Source of the DNA: Dicaeum eximium
Lineage: Eukaryota > Chordata > Aves > Passeriformes > Dicaeidae
Length of the DNA: 64,000 nt
Assembly: GCA_013396995.1 (NCBI GenBank)
Contig: VWZP01005658.1
Location: forward strand, 2,604,453 to 2,668,452
Reading direction: 5' to 3'
The notes beneath the pieces were generated by a model. The model was not told where the DNA came from, ran no database searches, and saw only the letters and a list, made by a program, of their open reading frames with translations. Numbering within the stretch: position 1 is the stretch's first letter; each line of letters begins with the position of its first letter. Shown here in pieces: positions 25,921 to 37,921 of the stretch. A program made the position numbers and the translations under genes.

Positions 25921-27658
25921 AGTTTTTCCTTTTTTTTTGTCAAAAAACTTTCTAAAAAAAGTCATCCCAAAAGCACACAGTGAAAGTGACCCACAAGTAT
26001 ATGGTGAAGTGGTGCTTCAGTGTAAGCTCATGAATGCTTCATCAGTGTGGTCAACGTGCAGCTCAGCTGCCTAAGCAGCTGTCAGAAAACAAAAGTACTC
26101 TGGAGAGTAATACACTCTTCAGGCATCATTTCAGATTATGTAGATAATTTAAGATTAACTCTTCAATGCTTTAATAAGATTCAGCTTTTTACATACTATC
26201 ACAACACGAATGAACCTTTCGGAGTGATGCCAAAGGCAAGATTACTTTTATTATTAGTTTCAAGTGACAGCAGTAGTTTGTTCTGATGTTGTGTCAATAT
26301 GTCAGTATATCTAGCTGTTTTATTCCCTGTAATGCTTCTAGTCTGAGTTTTATTTGCAGCCTTGTCTGCCTGGTTTTTTTTGTTTTTTTTTTTAATATCA
26401 GAACATTTAGTAAGTTGAATGAGGTTATATGAAATTGTTATTTGTACTAGGTAACACTTTAAGACATTTTATTTGTTTGGATGTAACTGCATGACCTAAA
26501 ATGTTAGGACCACTATCAAGTATAACTAGGTAAAATAAGAGATAATTATTTTCTACCTGAATGATACTGCTGGGATCACTGAAGAGACAACGAATTTTAT
26601 TACTTTGTATTAACTCCATCTGCTTTATTGTCCTTCTAGTTTGACTGTGGTTGCTGGTTTGCAAACAAGATGCCTTTCATACTTCATATTCTGTGAGGGC
26701 CTTGTAAGTAATCTATCTAGACTGTAGTCTTAGATTTTTGTTTGGTTTTCCTAAGGCAGTTGTGGACAGAATTTGTCCAAAGAATATGGATGAAGCAATG
26801 AAAAATTTTTATTGAAAATGATCATAGAGGTCTGAGCAGCCAGAACACACATGGTAGTCTTCTCTTGTGGAAATCTATAAAGCCATGCTGCCATAATCAA
26901 AGCTTTCTTTGTTATTACAGGCTGATATCCTTGTCTGTACATTTAAGAGGAATCTTACTGCCTGACCTTAGATAATGTGTGAATATTTCACAGATAGCTC
27001 CAGCATCATGCCCACTAGCTAAAATGATTGCCGATCTTTAATCTCCAGTTTTTGATTTGAGACATGGGGAGTGTTGGAAGCCTGCCACATACCTTGATAA
27101 GCTCTTATAAAGGTTAATTACACATTATTTTACTTTCTTGAAAATCTGTTTCATTTTCTGGTCTGAAATTTCCAGCTGCTGTCATAATGGGGCATATTCC
27201 TGTACAAAATGTGTTCCAGTAGGAACATTTATGGGGCCAGAGTTCAATATATTAATGCCTTTCCTCTAAGGTGAAGTCAGGCAAGAAATATGTGAAAGAC
27301 TTGCAATAGGTAATATGGATCTGACAGGGAAGGCCACAAGAAGCTGAGAGACCCAGACTGGAGTTAAGGAGGGAGAGTAAGATGCTAAATTTAGGATGAG
27401 CCCTTTTTAGGCTATATGTCCATTTTAATTTGATTTGAATTTCTGCTGTGTGTACCTGCAGATGGCTCACTGGGTGGCTACTGAGGTTCATGGCATTTTG
27501 AACTTTGAATTAAGTAGAAGCATACAACTGCAGGGTGGCCTGGCAATGCGAAGATGTCACTTGTGCCATTGTTTCTTGATGTAGAAGTTTTCTGAATCTT
27601 AAGGTGGTGTATTAAAGCTTTCCCATGATCCAATGAAAAACCTATTTCTCCTGCATAT
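25921..27658. other. Non-coding stretch, no gene recognised
   Basis: AT-rich unique sequence with a T-rich run at 26374-26393. No exon or element recognised. Confidence 0.6.
26374..26393. repeat. T-rich tract
   Basis: Eight T, a G, then eleven T. Simple low-complexity sequence. Confidence 0.85.
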
Positions 27659-27710
27659 CATAATACAATTTGAGTTGGAAGGGAACTCAAAGGTCATCTA
27701 GTTCAACCCC
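27659..27710 (-). mobile_element. CR1 LINE 3'-end relic
   Basis: The plus strand reads gagttggaaggga ... aaggtcatctagttcaaccc, which is the reverse complement of the conserved 3' untranslated end of avian CR1 retroposons (established knowledge of that family). Only about 50 bases survive. The usual next segment (a C-rich run and a catgggcagg-like piece) is missing and a (TG)n run takes its place. The element therefore lies on the minus strand, is heavily 5' truncated and is inactive. It contains no reading frame. Confidence 0.8.
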
Positions 27711-27722
27711 TGTGTGTGTGTG
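27710..27722. repeat. (TG)n microsatellite abutting the CR1 relic
   Basis: Six TG units directly after the CR1-like sequence, followed by ttttgtgg. It marks the point where CR1 similarity stops. Confidence 0.85.
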
Positions 27723-28016
27723 TTTTGTGGAAGCTATCGTGGAGGTGGGTGCAATTCACCTACAAGTTTATACAGAGTGTATGCTACTTTTGAAACATCT
27801 GTTAAAAAGCCAGTGCTGGTTTCCTTCATTTCAAAGATTAACAGAGGGTAATTGTTGTGAAGAGCACAATAGTGCAGTGTACTTCAACCTGTGATCTCTA
27901 ATCTGACTGGACTGCAAGTGAGCACAGAGGCGTCAAAACGTTATCTGTGAAATGTTTGCCAAAAACTCAAGTGCTGACAGGGTGAGCTGGAACCTGGCTC
28001 CTGGTGGTTGTTAGCA

Positions 28017-28061
28017 CTTGCTGGCAACAACAGCTACAAATTGCTAGAAATTGCCAGCAAG
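28017..28061. repeat. Perfect 11-bp inverted repeat, 23-base loop
   Basis: Left arm cttgctggcaa at 28017-28027 and right arm ttgccagcaag at 28051-28061 are exact reverse complements. A second, overlapping 8-bp pair (aaattgct at 28038 and agcaattt at 28060) lies inside. The stem is too short for a typical microRNA precursor unless extended with bulges. Confidence 0.8.
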
Positions 28062-28426
28062 CAATTTTAATGCTGAAGTTACAACGCTGTGAACCAAATA
28101 TTTTCTGTTTAGCCTGGTGATAAGTACTGTGGGGTTCCAACAAAGAATGAGGACAACTACTCTGAGAGTCAAAGCAATGAGACTTGACCCTGTCTCTTCC
28201 TCTCTCCCTTTTCCCTGTCCTATTTTGAGGTTTCAGGATAAGTGTCCAGAATAGAAAATTTTTTACTTGTTGATGCTAATTGTGAATGCCTTTAGTTTCC
28301 TGTTTAATTTGGAGTTCTGTTGGTACAGGAATGGGCAATGGCAATTTTAAATATGCTCAGGTGTTTTAAATTAGTTCATTCATACTGTAACTCTACCACC
28401 TTTTCAAACTAATAGAAAACTAGCAA

Positions 28427-28435
28427 GGGGGGGGG
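28427..28435. repeat. Poly-G tract (G9)
   Basis: Nine consecutive G in otherwise AT-rich sequence. Likely site of length polymorphism or sequencing error. Confidence 0.9.
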
Positions 28436-31400
28436 AATAAAAGGAACATGTATAATAAAAATTGCTTAAGACACTTGTTTATAACTTCAGACATTACATT
28501 TCATCTTGAGAAATACATTGTCTCTCTGGTCAAAATCTCTTTTACAGAAAGTTCTACCTCCAGTGATTTCTAGTTTCTGTAAGGAAAATGTAATTTGTTA
28601 TTTGTTCAGCACAACTGTAACACACAGGACACATTTTTATCTGTGCACAGCTCCTTGGTACCTTAACTACATCATGCCTGACCTTTAAGAATGTTGTGAA
28701 AATACAGAACAGGTTGCTATTTTTATGAAGCAGATTTGTATACAAATCACATAGTTCTTTCTCTTTGGACTGCTGGTTACTCATCCCTGGTTGGGATCCT
28801 TATTCCCAACAACTTCTGTTTCTTTAATTTCCCCCTTCTCACAAACTCTTATTGTAGCAGCAGTGCCTCTGGCAATATTTCTCCTGTTGTCTTGCTTTGG
28901 TAAGGTCACAGCTGCCTGGGACTGTGGTGTGGCAGTGCTGACTGTGACCTGCTCAGTGTATCAGGGTCACCCAGCTGCCCTGCTCACGCCCTGTCCTCCT
29001 TGGACAGCCCTGCCAGGGACTGGAGATCTGCCACTCTCTCTGCTGGTGATTCCTGACCCAAACAGATGTGCTTTCAGAGCAGTACGTTCTGTACGTCTCC
29101 CACACAGATGCATCTTGCAGACATTGTTTAAGGCTGACTCCCAAAATCCCATAATACTCTAAGGAGGAAAGCAGATCCTATTAGAGGGCTGAATGGTTTA
29201 GTAATTGGAATTGTCCTTTTCTCCAGAAGTTCTTCACAGGTCACAAGAACCATCAATAATATAAATTTTCTTCCTTTAAGCACTCTTTTGTCAGTGACTT
29301 TAGGCCCACATGGACTGCTTTTGTACAGTATTAAGAGTTCTAAGGTTTTTAGGAAGGAATTTGATTTCTGGGAGGGAGATTGTCTATTTAACAAAATGTA
29401 TTTAAAAAAAAAAAGTGGTGTCATAATGTAACAGAATTTCAAAGATGTATAATGTTGAGTTATCAGTGCATTTACATGTGTAAAAGATTACTGTACTGTG
29501 CTTTTACATTTTCATCCAGGAACTAGTGCTGCAGCTTGATCCAAACATTGAACCAATGTTAAAAATGCATGTGGCCAGTTGTGATCAGCAAGGACTATCT
29601 CCAGCTGAAATGGTTCCAGGGATTTGATCCAGGCAGCCAGACAGGGGTGGGTGTTTAATTCCTAAGAAATAAAAGTGCCTCGGTTGCCCTGATGTAATTC
29701 CATCCCCTCCCCACCTCTGTCAAGCCTCGCCATCCACAAGGGTGGGATGTGGCTTTGGAATGATAGCAGTGGGCTCCTTGCAGCCCTTAGCTCTCATGGA
29801 CAGAAGGAGATTTTTAAAAATTGCTGAGGGGTTTCCATTGCAGATCTTCCACTGGAAGCCAGTTACTCAGAATGCAGTTACTGTTAGGAAGTTGACAAAA
29901 TCATTTGGCTGCACTGATGATTAATTTATAAAGGGCTTAAAGGCATTAAACCAGTGACCTGGTAAAAATCATTGGTGTCAGATAAAGGGATGCCTGCATT
30001 AAGAGAGCTGAGGCCTTTTAACAGCTTTTAGAGGAAAGTATGTGTTAAAAGCATGCTAAAAACGGCACTGTTCGGAGAACAGGGCAGCCAAAGTAATTTG
30101 CAAAGAGAAATAGTGTGATATTTTTGCATACAGGTTTTGATTGTGGCAAATACTAATCTGGGCCTACAGCAGCAATGAGAGATGAAAGCTAGAGAAAAAT
30201 AAATTCCCAACCTCTTTTTTTATAGAATGACTGTTCATTTTTCTTTATTATTGCAAATAGGAAGCACATCTCTTCTTGCAGTTTTGGGTCCTTGCATCCA
30301 CCTGGAGTCTCACTTAAGCTATTCCCAGCAAAAGTGGTCTGTCTGAGAATTGCACCTTCTAGTTAAAGGAGCCTTATTCTGCAATTCATGCATATTCCCT
30401 AAAACTATTTCTGGTGTGTTCTGGTGCTGGGGGTTGTCTTGTGGCTCACATCTGTTAATAACATTTATGTAAAGAATTTGTATAAACTCTTCACCACTCT
30501 AGATAGTAATGTAAAAACATACATTCTTTTAATATTTAAATAGGCTTTTCTGTGGTAAATTCCGCAATTCCAAATACATTTTTTTTTGAAAGTGTAACCT
30601 AATGTCTTTTGCTAAACAGTTGAAGAAACTTATATTTTTTACAACATCTGCCTCAATACATCAGCATGACTTCTCAGATACTTTGCCAAGCAGTATTCCA
30701 AACTGGCTTGTTTGGGAAGGAAGGTAGGCAGCTTGCATTTATTTACAGGTTGACTGTGTCATGGATGGTGTTGGATAGGATCTGTCAGGGTTATTTGCTC
30801 GCAGGCAGCACTGTATCATTGTTACATTACTGCCTCACATGCTGAGGTTAAGATTCTCAAGCTTTGCAGACCCATGTGTTGCAGAAATAACCATCTCCAT
30901 CTGCCTATTCAGTATATCTTTCAGGGGAATTCTGCTCCTCTCCAATGGTCATATTTTGTAACTTTGCCTTTTAAGATTGTTTTGTAACAGTACTCCTTCC
31001 TTGCATTTAAAGTAGCCTGGGATAATGTAAGTTTTAAGCAGTAATTACTACTATATTAGGTATCTTGTCTGCTCGAAGGAAAGATCACACCTATTAGATT
31101 TTAATGATTATATGTAAAATTAAAGCCACTAGTCTCCATATAGAAAATGCCTACTGAGATAATCAGTCATTGCAAGCAGGGAAGAAACAGTAATTTGTAT
31201 TTGTGGTGTTTAAATGACCACATTGTTTGCCTGAACCTGTGTCCATTTTCTAGTATCCAACAATGCCGTACCAGAATATCAAGTCTTGAGCAACCCCTGC
31301 AATAAAAAGAGGCAATTATTGCAGTGCTGCAGTTAATGAATGACCTGGCTGACAGGAACAATCATTACAATTAAACATAGCAAGGTTGTTCTTCTGTTTG

Positions 31401-31531
31401 TTTTTTTAAACCCTTCCTTCTTCAAAGAAAAGTGCCTTTGGTTTTAGGAAGGAAATAATAATCAGATTGTAACTGAATTGTAAATGAAATAGTGCATCTC
31501 CTTTACTTTCAAACATCACTGCTGGTTTGTG

Positions 31532-31537
31532 TTTATT
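31532..31537 (-). promoter_or_regulatory. Candidate polyadenylation signal for minus-strand exon C2
   Basis: The plus strand tttatt gives AATAAA on the minus strand, about 85 bases past the TAG stop of candidate exon C2. It is followed within 30 bases by a GT-rich stretch (gtgatgtttg), as expected downstream of a cleavage site. AATAAA is frequent in AT-rich DNA by chance, so this only adds weight if the exon is real. Confidence 0.25.
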
Positions 31538-31621
31538 AGCAGACAATATGCGTTTGCTGCTGCTCTCAAAAGGATTTTTAGCCAGAACTTAGCCAGCAAA
31601 TCAGAACAGAACCTAGCAAAT

Positions 31622-31817
31622 CTAGAGTTCATTTTCTAGCACAATGTCTTGGTGGCACTGACACTGAAGATACATATCCAGGAGTTTTTCTTTTTCAGTT
31701 GTGGTATAGGCTTGGTCAGTTCTCTTCCCTGCCCTGACTTCTCTTCCCATTTTCTGAGCAGTCAGCTGGGTGACAAGGGTGAAGAACTCATTTGAGCTAA
31801 AAACAGCCACTTCCTTG
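31622..31817 (-). CDS. Candidate 3'-terminal coding exon C2, unidentified gene
   Basis: Not a recognised protein. On the minus strand a pyrimidine-rich acceptor (cctttctcctag) ends at 31818. The frame then runs 64 codons from 31816 to a TAG at 31624-31622, with the single base 31817 completing a codon (phase 2). The translation starts KEVAVFSSNEFF and ends with IVLENEL. It is Lys/Glu/Gln/Thr rich, low in Trp and Cys, and its codons have a coding-like feel. An AATAAA follows about 85 bases later. The phase fits the donor of candidate exon A (58584), which would give an intron of about 26.8 kb. No domain is visible. It may equally be a chance frame. An upstream exon in phase 2 must exist for the call to hold. 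Confidence 0.28.
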
Positions 31818-33857
31818 CTAGGAGAAAGGTTGTGTTAGCCAAAGGTTCTACAATGAAAGGATACTTTTGCTTAGATATGCATGTATTGCAGTAGATAATT
31901 TGACATTGTCTTCCTACAGATGGGAAATAGTCATTATGTCCAGTGACATTGCCTAGATTGAAACACAGGATAGATTTAGCTCCTTTATTGTTTGCTCTCC
32001 TAATTGAACCATCTGATCCCCCAAACACAGTGCAAGTGAGAAACAGTACTCTGAGAAATATTAATAGTGTGGAGTATAGAAAAATAATTACAGAATTATT
32101 TCAAATATCAGTATTGCAGTGTTTTGTTTAGTTCATGGGATCCAAGTTAAATAGAAGAGTAGGAGTATTAGAAGTTTTTGAGGAAAACATCTGTTTTCCA
32201 TTGTGCTTGAATGAAACTGCCCTTTCTAAACTTTTCATGAGGTACTCTGCACATAATGTGAAGAGGGTTTTTTGAAATGTAAATGGATAAAATGTAGAAG
32301 TTTATATTGAATGGGGATACTGTAGTCAGTATAGATAAGAGGGTTTCTGAGATGGTTTTGTCCATGAAACATTGAAACTGACTTTCTATGCTCAAATATT
32401 TTTGTTGAGGCTGAGCAAAGTAAAAGTGTAACCAGATGCATTAACTTATGAAAAGGGGTAAAATATTTTACCATTTTACTTTGATTATGAAGGTAAAAGC
32501 TGGTGACTTTTAAATACAGAAGTCCATAAAATCCCCACTGGATAAATTCTCTCCTATACTATCCTAGTAAAAAATTGTCCTGCTTACTGTGTATCATGCA
32601 TCCTTATGAGACAATAACCTGGCCTCTGTGTGTTGTCTCTACATGAGATTTTGTATATGTTCTTTCAGGGAACATTGCAATGGGAGTTTGTGTTACAGTT
32701 CACCATAGTAATCCTTCAAAGGAACCTACTATCAAGAGGATATGTTGTTTAAGGTTTTTTAAAAAATGGAATACTTTGCAGTGTTTGTTTTTGCTGAGCA
32801 AGCCCTATTCAAGGCTAAGTTTTAGAGGAGGAAAATTGCCACACTATGTTCACTATGCACCATTGTCTAAACTTAGCAATTACTGAAACAGCACTTGGTT
32901 GCAATCTCTTCCTCTTTTTTTTGTTCTTTTTCTCTCTCTTTTTTTAAAAAACATATTCAGGCTTTGGAGAGCTGAATGATTTTTGAGAAATTCTTGCAAT
33001 TTATGACAGCCACCTGCTCTCTTGGTCATAGATTAATAACACCTGACCAAGCATGAAGACCTGCTGAGTCCATCTGCCTGTCCCCATGCAGGGGGCATGG
33101 CAGAGTTGTCTCATTAACTCCCCAGCACAGCATCCTGCTCAGAGCTGTGTTATCAGTCCTGTGCAAGCAGCTCATCTGACAGAACGTGGGATCTGTTCAC
33201 ACAGCACCTTGGAAACAGCCTTTTTGTCTGGGCTTCCTTTGCCACAGTGCTGCCAAGTTCTCCGTGTGTCCATTATTTGGGAAGAGCTTTATTGTTAGTT
33301 AATATTCCCTAGAGATTCCTATTGAGCCTCTTTCAATGAACTGCAGGGATGCTGCCTGTGTTTGTTGGGCCCTGTCTCATAGGACTGCCTATGGATTGTG
33401 TGTTCCTTGCCTAGTTCTGAAAAGTGTTAAAGAATGTTTTCAATTTCAAGCACAAAAAATGTTCCTAGTGAAATAAGTACTAGGATGGAACAAAAATGAT
33501 CACTAAACTAAACTTTTGTTATTTCAAAATAAATTGAAAAAAAAAAGAAAAAACTTCCACTGAGATACCTGGCAAAATGTAAGAACAAGTGATGGTTTAC
33601 ACCTGCACAGAAGATGTTTCTTATAATAGTAATGATAATTAGTACCTTCAGGTGCCATCAACCTGTACTGTACTTATATAATACCCAGCTGTATAATTAA
33701 GTGATCTTATTTTCAGCTTGATCCTTTCTTTTTCCATAATTATCTGTTAAAATCTTACACTTGTGAAGCCTGACACTTGTGTTTGCAGTGCAGTTAACCC
33801 TGGCTTAGCAGTGCAGAGCAGCTTTTAGCATTAGTTCAAAAGTTTAAGCTCCTTGGG
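31818..33857. other. Non-coding stretch, no gene recognised
   Basis: AT-rich unique sequence, including a nearly pure pyrimidine tract at about 32907-32945. If the minus-strand exon chain is real this would be intron. Confidence 0.5.
32907..32945 (+). repeat. Polypyrimidine tract (about 39 bases)
   Basis: C and T only apart from one G, followed directly by six A. Low-complexity sequence. On the plus strand it resembles a splice-site pyrimidine tract, but no AG plus open frame follows. Confidence 0.8.
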
Positions 33858-33973
33858 TCAGAGGCCCCTTCCAAAGTGCCTCGTTGTTCCAGAGCAGAGC
33901 TTGGCTGTGTCCTTATGTGCTCTGGCAGTGCTAATGACTGACTGGAGCTCTGTGCTCCAAAACTTATCCAAAT
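33858..33973 (-). CDS. Candidate alternative terminal exon C1, unidentified gene
   Basis: Minus-strand acceptor with a good pyrimidine tract (ttccttcctatttctacccag) ending at 33974. An open frame of 38 codons then runs to a TGA at 33860-33858. It starts in phase 1 and so fits the phase 1 donor of candidate exon B (37922), the joined codon being GAT. The translation starts LDKFWSTELQSVIS. No AATAAA was seen close downstream, which weakens it as a last exon. It competes with C2 for the role of 3' end. No family recognised. Confidence 0.12.
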
Positions 33974-35084
33974 CTGGGTAGAAATAGGAAGGAAACAGAT
34001 GAATTTGTCTGTAGGAGCTGTTATAAATGAAGATATAAGTCAAAGTCAGATTATAAGGCTTTTAAAGGTGAACCATAATGTTGAAAGAAGACACCAATTT
34101 GACATGAAGTAAATACCTGCTCACTTTTGGAAGGCTGTAACCCCTGCCCTGCCCTGTTTTTTTAACTCATGTCTGTACTGAAATTCCTTTTTGATGAAGA
34201 GAAATAGGTAACTTTGAATAAACCCAGAAATTGCAGTAATTTTGGGGGAATTAGAAGGGACATGTACTGATGTTTCCTTATCTATCCAATGTAGCTTGGA
34301 GGTAGTAGATGGGTTCTGAAAGGATTTATCTTTCTTACAGAAGAGTGTACTTCTGCTTTTCACAGTGCTGCTCTTTGGAACTTTTAATGCTCAAGCTTGT
34401 GAACAAATGAACATCTGGACACAAGCACTGTATGTGGTTGTATCTCATGCTGTCTACTTATGTCCAAAAATTTCGCTGCTCTTTAAATGCTAGGAAAGTA
34501 GAAAAAAAGACTTTTTGGGAGAAATAAAATATTTTGCTTGACTGAAAACAATCACTTTATTTTTTTTTTAAAGAATGAATTCATTTCTGGAAGCAAAATT
34601 TGAAAGCACATGTATTCTTGTGTAATGAACTTTTTGTTTTGTGTCACCTCTGATCAGAAAACCTATTGTACTTTTTCTGGGATTGGCTTCAAATTACTTG
34701 TGGCAGTAGCCTAAATGAAGTGCCTATAGAACAGGAGAAGTTAGTAAAGAAATGTTGGTGGTATATTCCTGTGTCTACCCTTATTTAGATTTGCTGCACA
34801 GCTGCTTTGATAGACAGTGGAGAAAAGAGACCATTCACTTAGAGGGAGCTTCATTGGGGAAAAGAAGGTGATTGAAAGGAAAAGGCAATTACAAGTAATA
34901 TGAGTCTAAGCCCATTTTTAGACAAGTGCCATTGTTCAATATAAAATGGAACGTAAAAAAAAATTTCCTCCTCACTTTGACCACATCTTAAGCAAGCCTT
35001 TTGTACTGAGTACTTGCAAAATGAAATTCTTTTGACAGTGGATTTCATTTAACTATAAAAAATTAAACCAGTTTCATATAAGGT
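33974..35084. other. Non-coding stretch, no gene recognised
   Basis: Contains a minus-strand frame at 34121-34363 that ends at a GTGAGC donor-like site (34124-34119), but it has no acceptor in a matching phase with a good pyrimidine tract. It is not called as an exon. Confidence 0.45.
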
Positions 35085-35400
35085 TGGTATTATGCAGTGT
35101 CACCTCTGCTAGACACCGTTGTAGGCACACAGTTTGTGACAACTGGGAGTGGGGCTGTGGCTGAGCCTCATCCCTGGTGGGCTCCAGCTGTGTCAGACAG
35201 TGCCTGGTACTGCAGGTGATGGGACATGGGGTGCTGAGGGGCACTGAGCAGTGACAGAAGGGTGGAGAGGACACACAGGTGGAATGTGTGTGAGATCAAG
35301 AGTTTAAAAGATTCTACTGAGGAACAATAAAGAGCAGAGCAGGTGCCTCAAGCCTTCTTTGGTGTTGGTTGTGGCTCCACTGTCCCTCTGCTGTCAGACA
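35085..35400 (+). mobile_element. LTR-like dispersed repeat, copy 2 (probable solo LTR)
   Basis: Second copy of the element at 22075-22438, same orientation, about 13 kb away. Shared landmarks: gagtggggctgtggctgag near the 5' third, the identical 50-base block 35254-35303, a TTTAAAAG box at about 35303, AATAAA at 35326-35331, and the 3' end gtggctccactgtcc. It lacks the roughly 40 extra bases found in copy 1. Divergence between the copies outside the core and the absence of retroviral genes in between argue against the two being the ends of one provirus. Ends are approximate, and no target-site duplication was found. Confidence 0.6.
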
Positions 35401-37921
35401 CAACTGTTCCTTTTCTCTCCTAACTGTTCTCCTCCTCCCTTTTTCCTTCCCCTTTATGGACGACTCCTTCATCTTAAACAGGTGACAGCTGTGTCTGACA
35501 GCAAAACCCCTTCTTAGGAGTCCATCAGGTCACAAAGGTTTCAGGCTTGCTTTCAAACTCATGTTTTAACCTTGGGTTTAGTAAAGCTGTAGGTGGAAAT
35601 TAGATATAGTTTTGAGTAGCCTTTAGCTGCCTTGCAACACTTAAAGATTATTTTATCCTCTGCACAGGCTAAAATAGTCTTACTTGAAATAATTGTCACT
35701 TTTTGGCAGATCACAATGAAAGCTGCTTGTTCAGTCTTGAACTGCTCTCATTCTCTGCCTGTAAGGAGATAATTGCCACACCTTTTTCAAGGTGGAATGA
35801 GGTTTACAGTCTCCATCTTCGTTGTTATCTCTACAAACGTGAACTCAATGGACAGCTTTTGTTGTCATGATCAAACATCACAAACTTTTCTTTTGCTATG
35901 CTTGTAGGATGCAGGTACTCTTATAATTCAATTCAGGGGGCCTTTGGATTTGGCTTTGGAGTATATTTTGTGAATTTGGTTTGCTAGCTATATTAATCAA
36001 CTTTTATGCCCATTTTTAAATTACTGTTTACTAAAATGAAGGATTTTAAATTAGAAAACTATACTTGAGAAAGCAGGTGTGCCAAAGAACCTGTGAAAAT
36101 GTCAAGTTCTCTCTGCTTGGGGGTTTGCATTTCACAAATGGGCCTAGTGTGTTGACATTTCAGTCTAGGATCTCACTGGCTGCCCTTGGGTGAGGCTGCA
36201 GGCTCTTGGCACATCCCCCAAATACATCATCTGTCAGATCCATCAGACTCCAGCTCCTGGTTGATCTTCTTGGCCTGTGTTTTCATAGTGCAAACTTATT
36301 ACAGATCTTTAGCCTCTGGTCTGTTTGCTGCTCTCTGTGTATAGGAGCCTGTTCTGCAAAGAGGTGAAGAGCTTTTGTTTCCCTTTAAATGGATGCTTTT
36401 CCAATTTCATTCCCTCAGCTTTCTTGCTGCTGACCTGCAGTCAGTTGTGGCTGGGGTACAGCTCCCTGAAGTTTCCAAAGCCAAGGTTCTTCTGCACAGG
36501 AACAAGCTCTGTTTTGCAGCCATCTGTGAAAAGTATCTCACTGTTATGATATGTATAGTCTGGGATGTGTTTTCCTCTCACTACCTGTGGTCTTTTCAAG
36601 AATGTTCCCATTTGTGTAAGCAGAACTTAACCATCAATGTGGCACTGTTTACTTCTTGTGCTCCTACATGCAACGTGTTAAGTGACATAAAAACAGATGT
36701 GCATAATAATAAGGGGGTTTATCACCTAGAGTTTGATGTAAAGGATGCTTTAATTATTCTAGTTGGTGTAGAATTAATGTAGAAGTTCAATGTTTTAAGG
36801 AATGAAAGACAAATGCTTAGTATAGAAAGTGTATGATAGTGAATTAATACTTGAATCCAGTATTACTTAATCTCTGCCTCAGGGTCAGAATTTGGTATTC
36901 CTAATAACACTGATTATGAGCTGCCTTTGGGGAAGTTGTAGAATGAAGTACTATTCACTGTAAGGAATAGTAAAACTGTGTTCACTGTAAGGAAGAATTC
37001 ACTGTAAGGATGAATTGTAAAACATATCCCCAAAATAGTAAACGTAAGCAAGAATTGCTCAGGTATTAATCTGACATGGAGTTACTTTGTTTCAGGGAAA
37101 TCTGTCTATCTTGCAGTTTCTAGATGGAGGAAAAGTCCAGCAAAGCACTCAGACTGTCTGCCATTTTCTGAATGATTGCCAATAATTATGTCCCTCTTTT
37201 GAAATGATCTACAAGTAATTCAAACTGATGAGAATGCGAGATGTGCCAAATTATTTGGCAAAATATCAGATACCTCTGAACACGGTGGCTCCTGCTGACC
37301 TGCTATATAAAATGACACAATGTGGTGTGACTGACACTGCATACATTAAGCAGCATGTAGGAAATTGGAAAATGCAGTGTTTTCAAGGCCAAGGTACTGA
37401 GGAAAAATGCATTTTTGATGGATGCCTACTTAAAAAAAACTTGCTGTTTCTGAAATGTCATTTTGGCCTTTTGCTGTATTGGAGAATGGATTGTATGAGT
37501 GGATACTAGCCTTGGCTCTGATCAGCTAAAAGACACTGTTGAAATATTGGGAAAGATTATAAATTATTGGATAAACAGTTGGATCTGTCAGTAAGGTCTG
37601 TTTTCTTAATAGGGAGGGAGAAGGAAGTGAAATTTCTCTTGTGAACGAAAAGCTTAAACAAAAAAAAAAAATCATCACATTAGCTGTTATCCAAGACTGG
37701 AATTCTCTCTTGAATTCAGAGTGTTGAGCTGAAATTTAAAGCATCTCCAAGCAGTGAGATTTAAACATCCTCTATTACTTATTAGTATTTGCCCCATTCT
37801 CTGACCTCCCTGTCATGAACCCAGCTGTTCTCAGAGCAGGGGGACACACACAGGGTGTCAGTCTGGATGTGCTGGCCCAGAAATGAAGAGCATTTACAGT
37901 TATTCAAAGGCAAAGGCTCAC
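35401..37921. other. Non-coding stretch, no gene recognised
   Basis: Unique sequence with a dispersed 13-bp triple repeat at 36954-37010. A plus-strand frame at 37228-37509 starts with ATG and reads as protein-like, with a GTACTG donor-like site after 37395, but it has no good acceptor upstream and no recognisable domain. It is not called. Confidence 0.5.
36954..37010 (+). repeat. 13-bp motif repeated three times
   Basis: ttcactgtaagga occurs exactly at 36954-36966, 36981-36993 and 36998-37010. Spacing is uneven (27 and 17 bases), so it is not a simple tandem repeat. It may be a small regulatory array or the result of replication slippage. Confidence 0.9.

Larger units (their letters stand above)
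27723..31531. other. Non-coding stretch, no gene recognised
   Basis: Unique sequence with a G9 run at 28427-28435 and an inverted repeat at 28017-28061. A minus-strand frame at 29128-29442 reads as moderately protein-like but has no supported splice donor. It is not called. Confidence 0.55.

Noticed and set aside
25407..25955. Longest plus-strand open frame (182 codons)
   Set aside because: Overlaps two long minus-strand frames in a G+C-rich patch. Composition is Cys, Trp, Gly and Ser rich with no domain, as expected from scarce stop codons.
34121..34363. Minus frame ending at a GTGAGC donor, considered as an exon between B and C2
   Set aside because: The only acceptor in the needed phase (AG at 34331-34330) has a poor pyrimidine tract; the better acceptor is in the wrong phase.
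22075..35400. The two LTR-like copies as the ends of one 13-kb provirus
   Set aside because: No retroviral genes, primer-binding site or polypurine tract were recognised between them, and the intervening DNA contains an unrelated CR1 relic.
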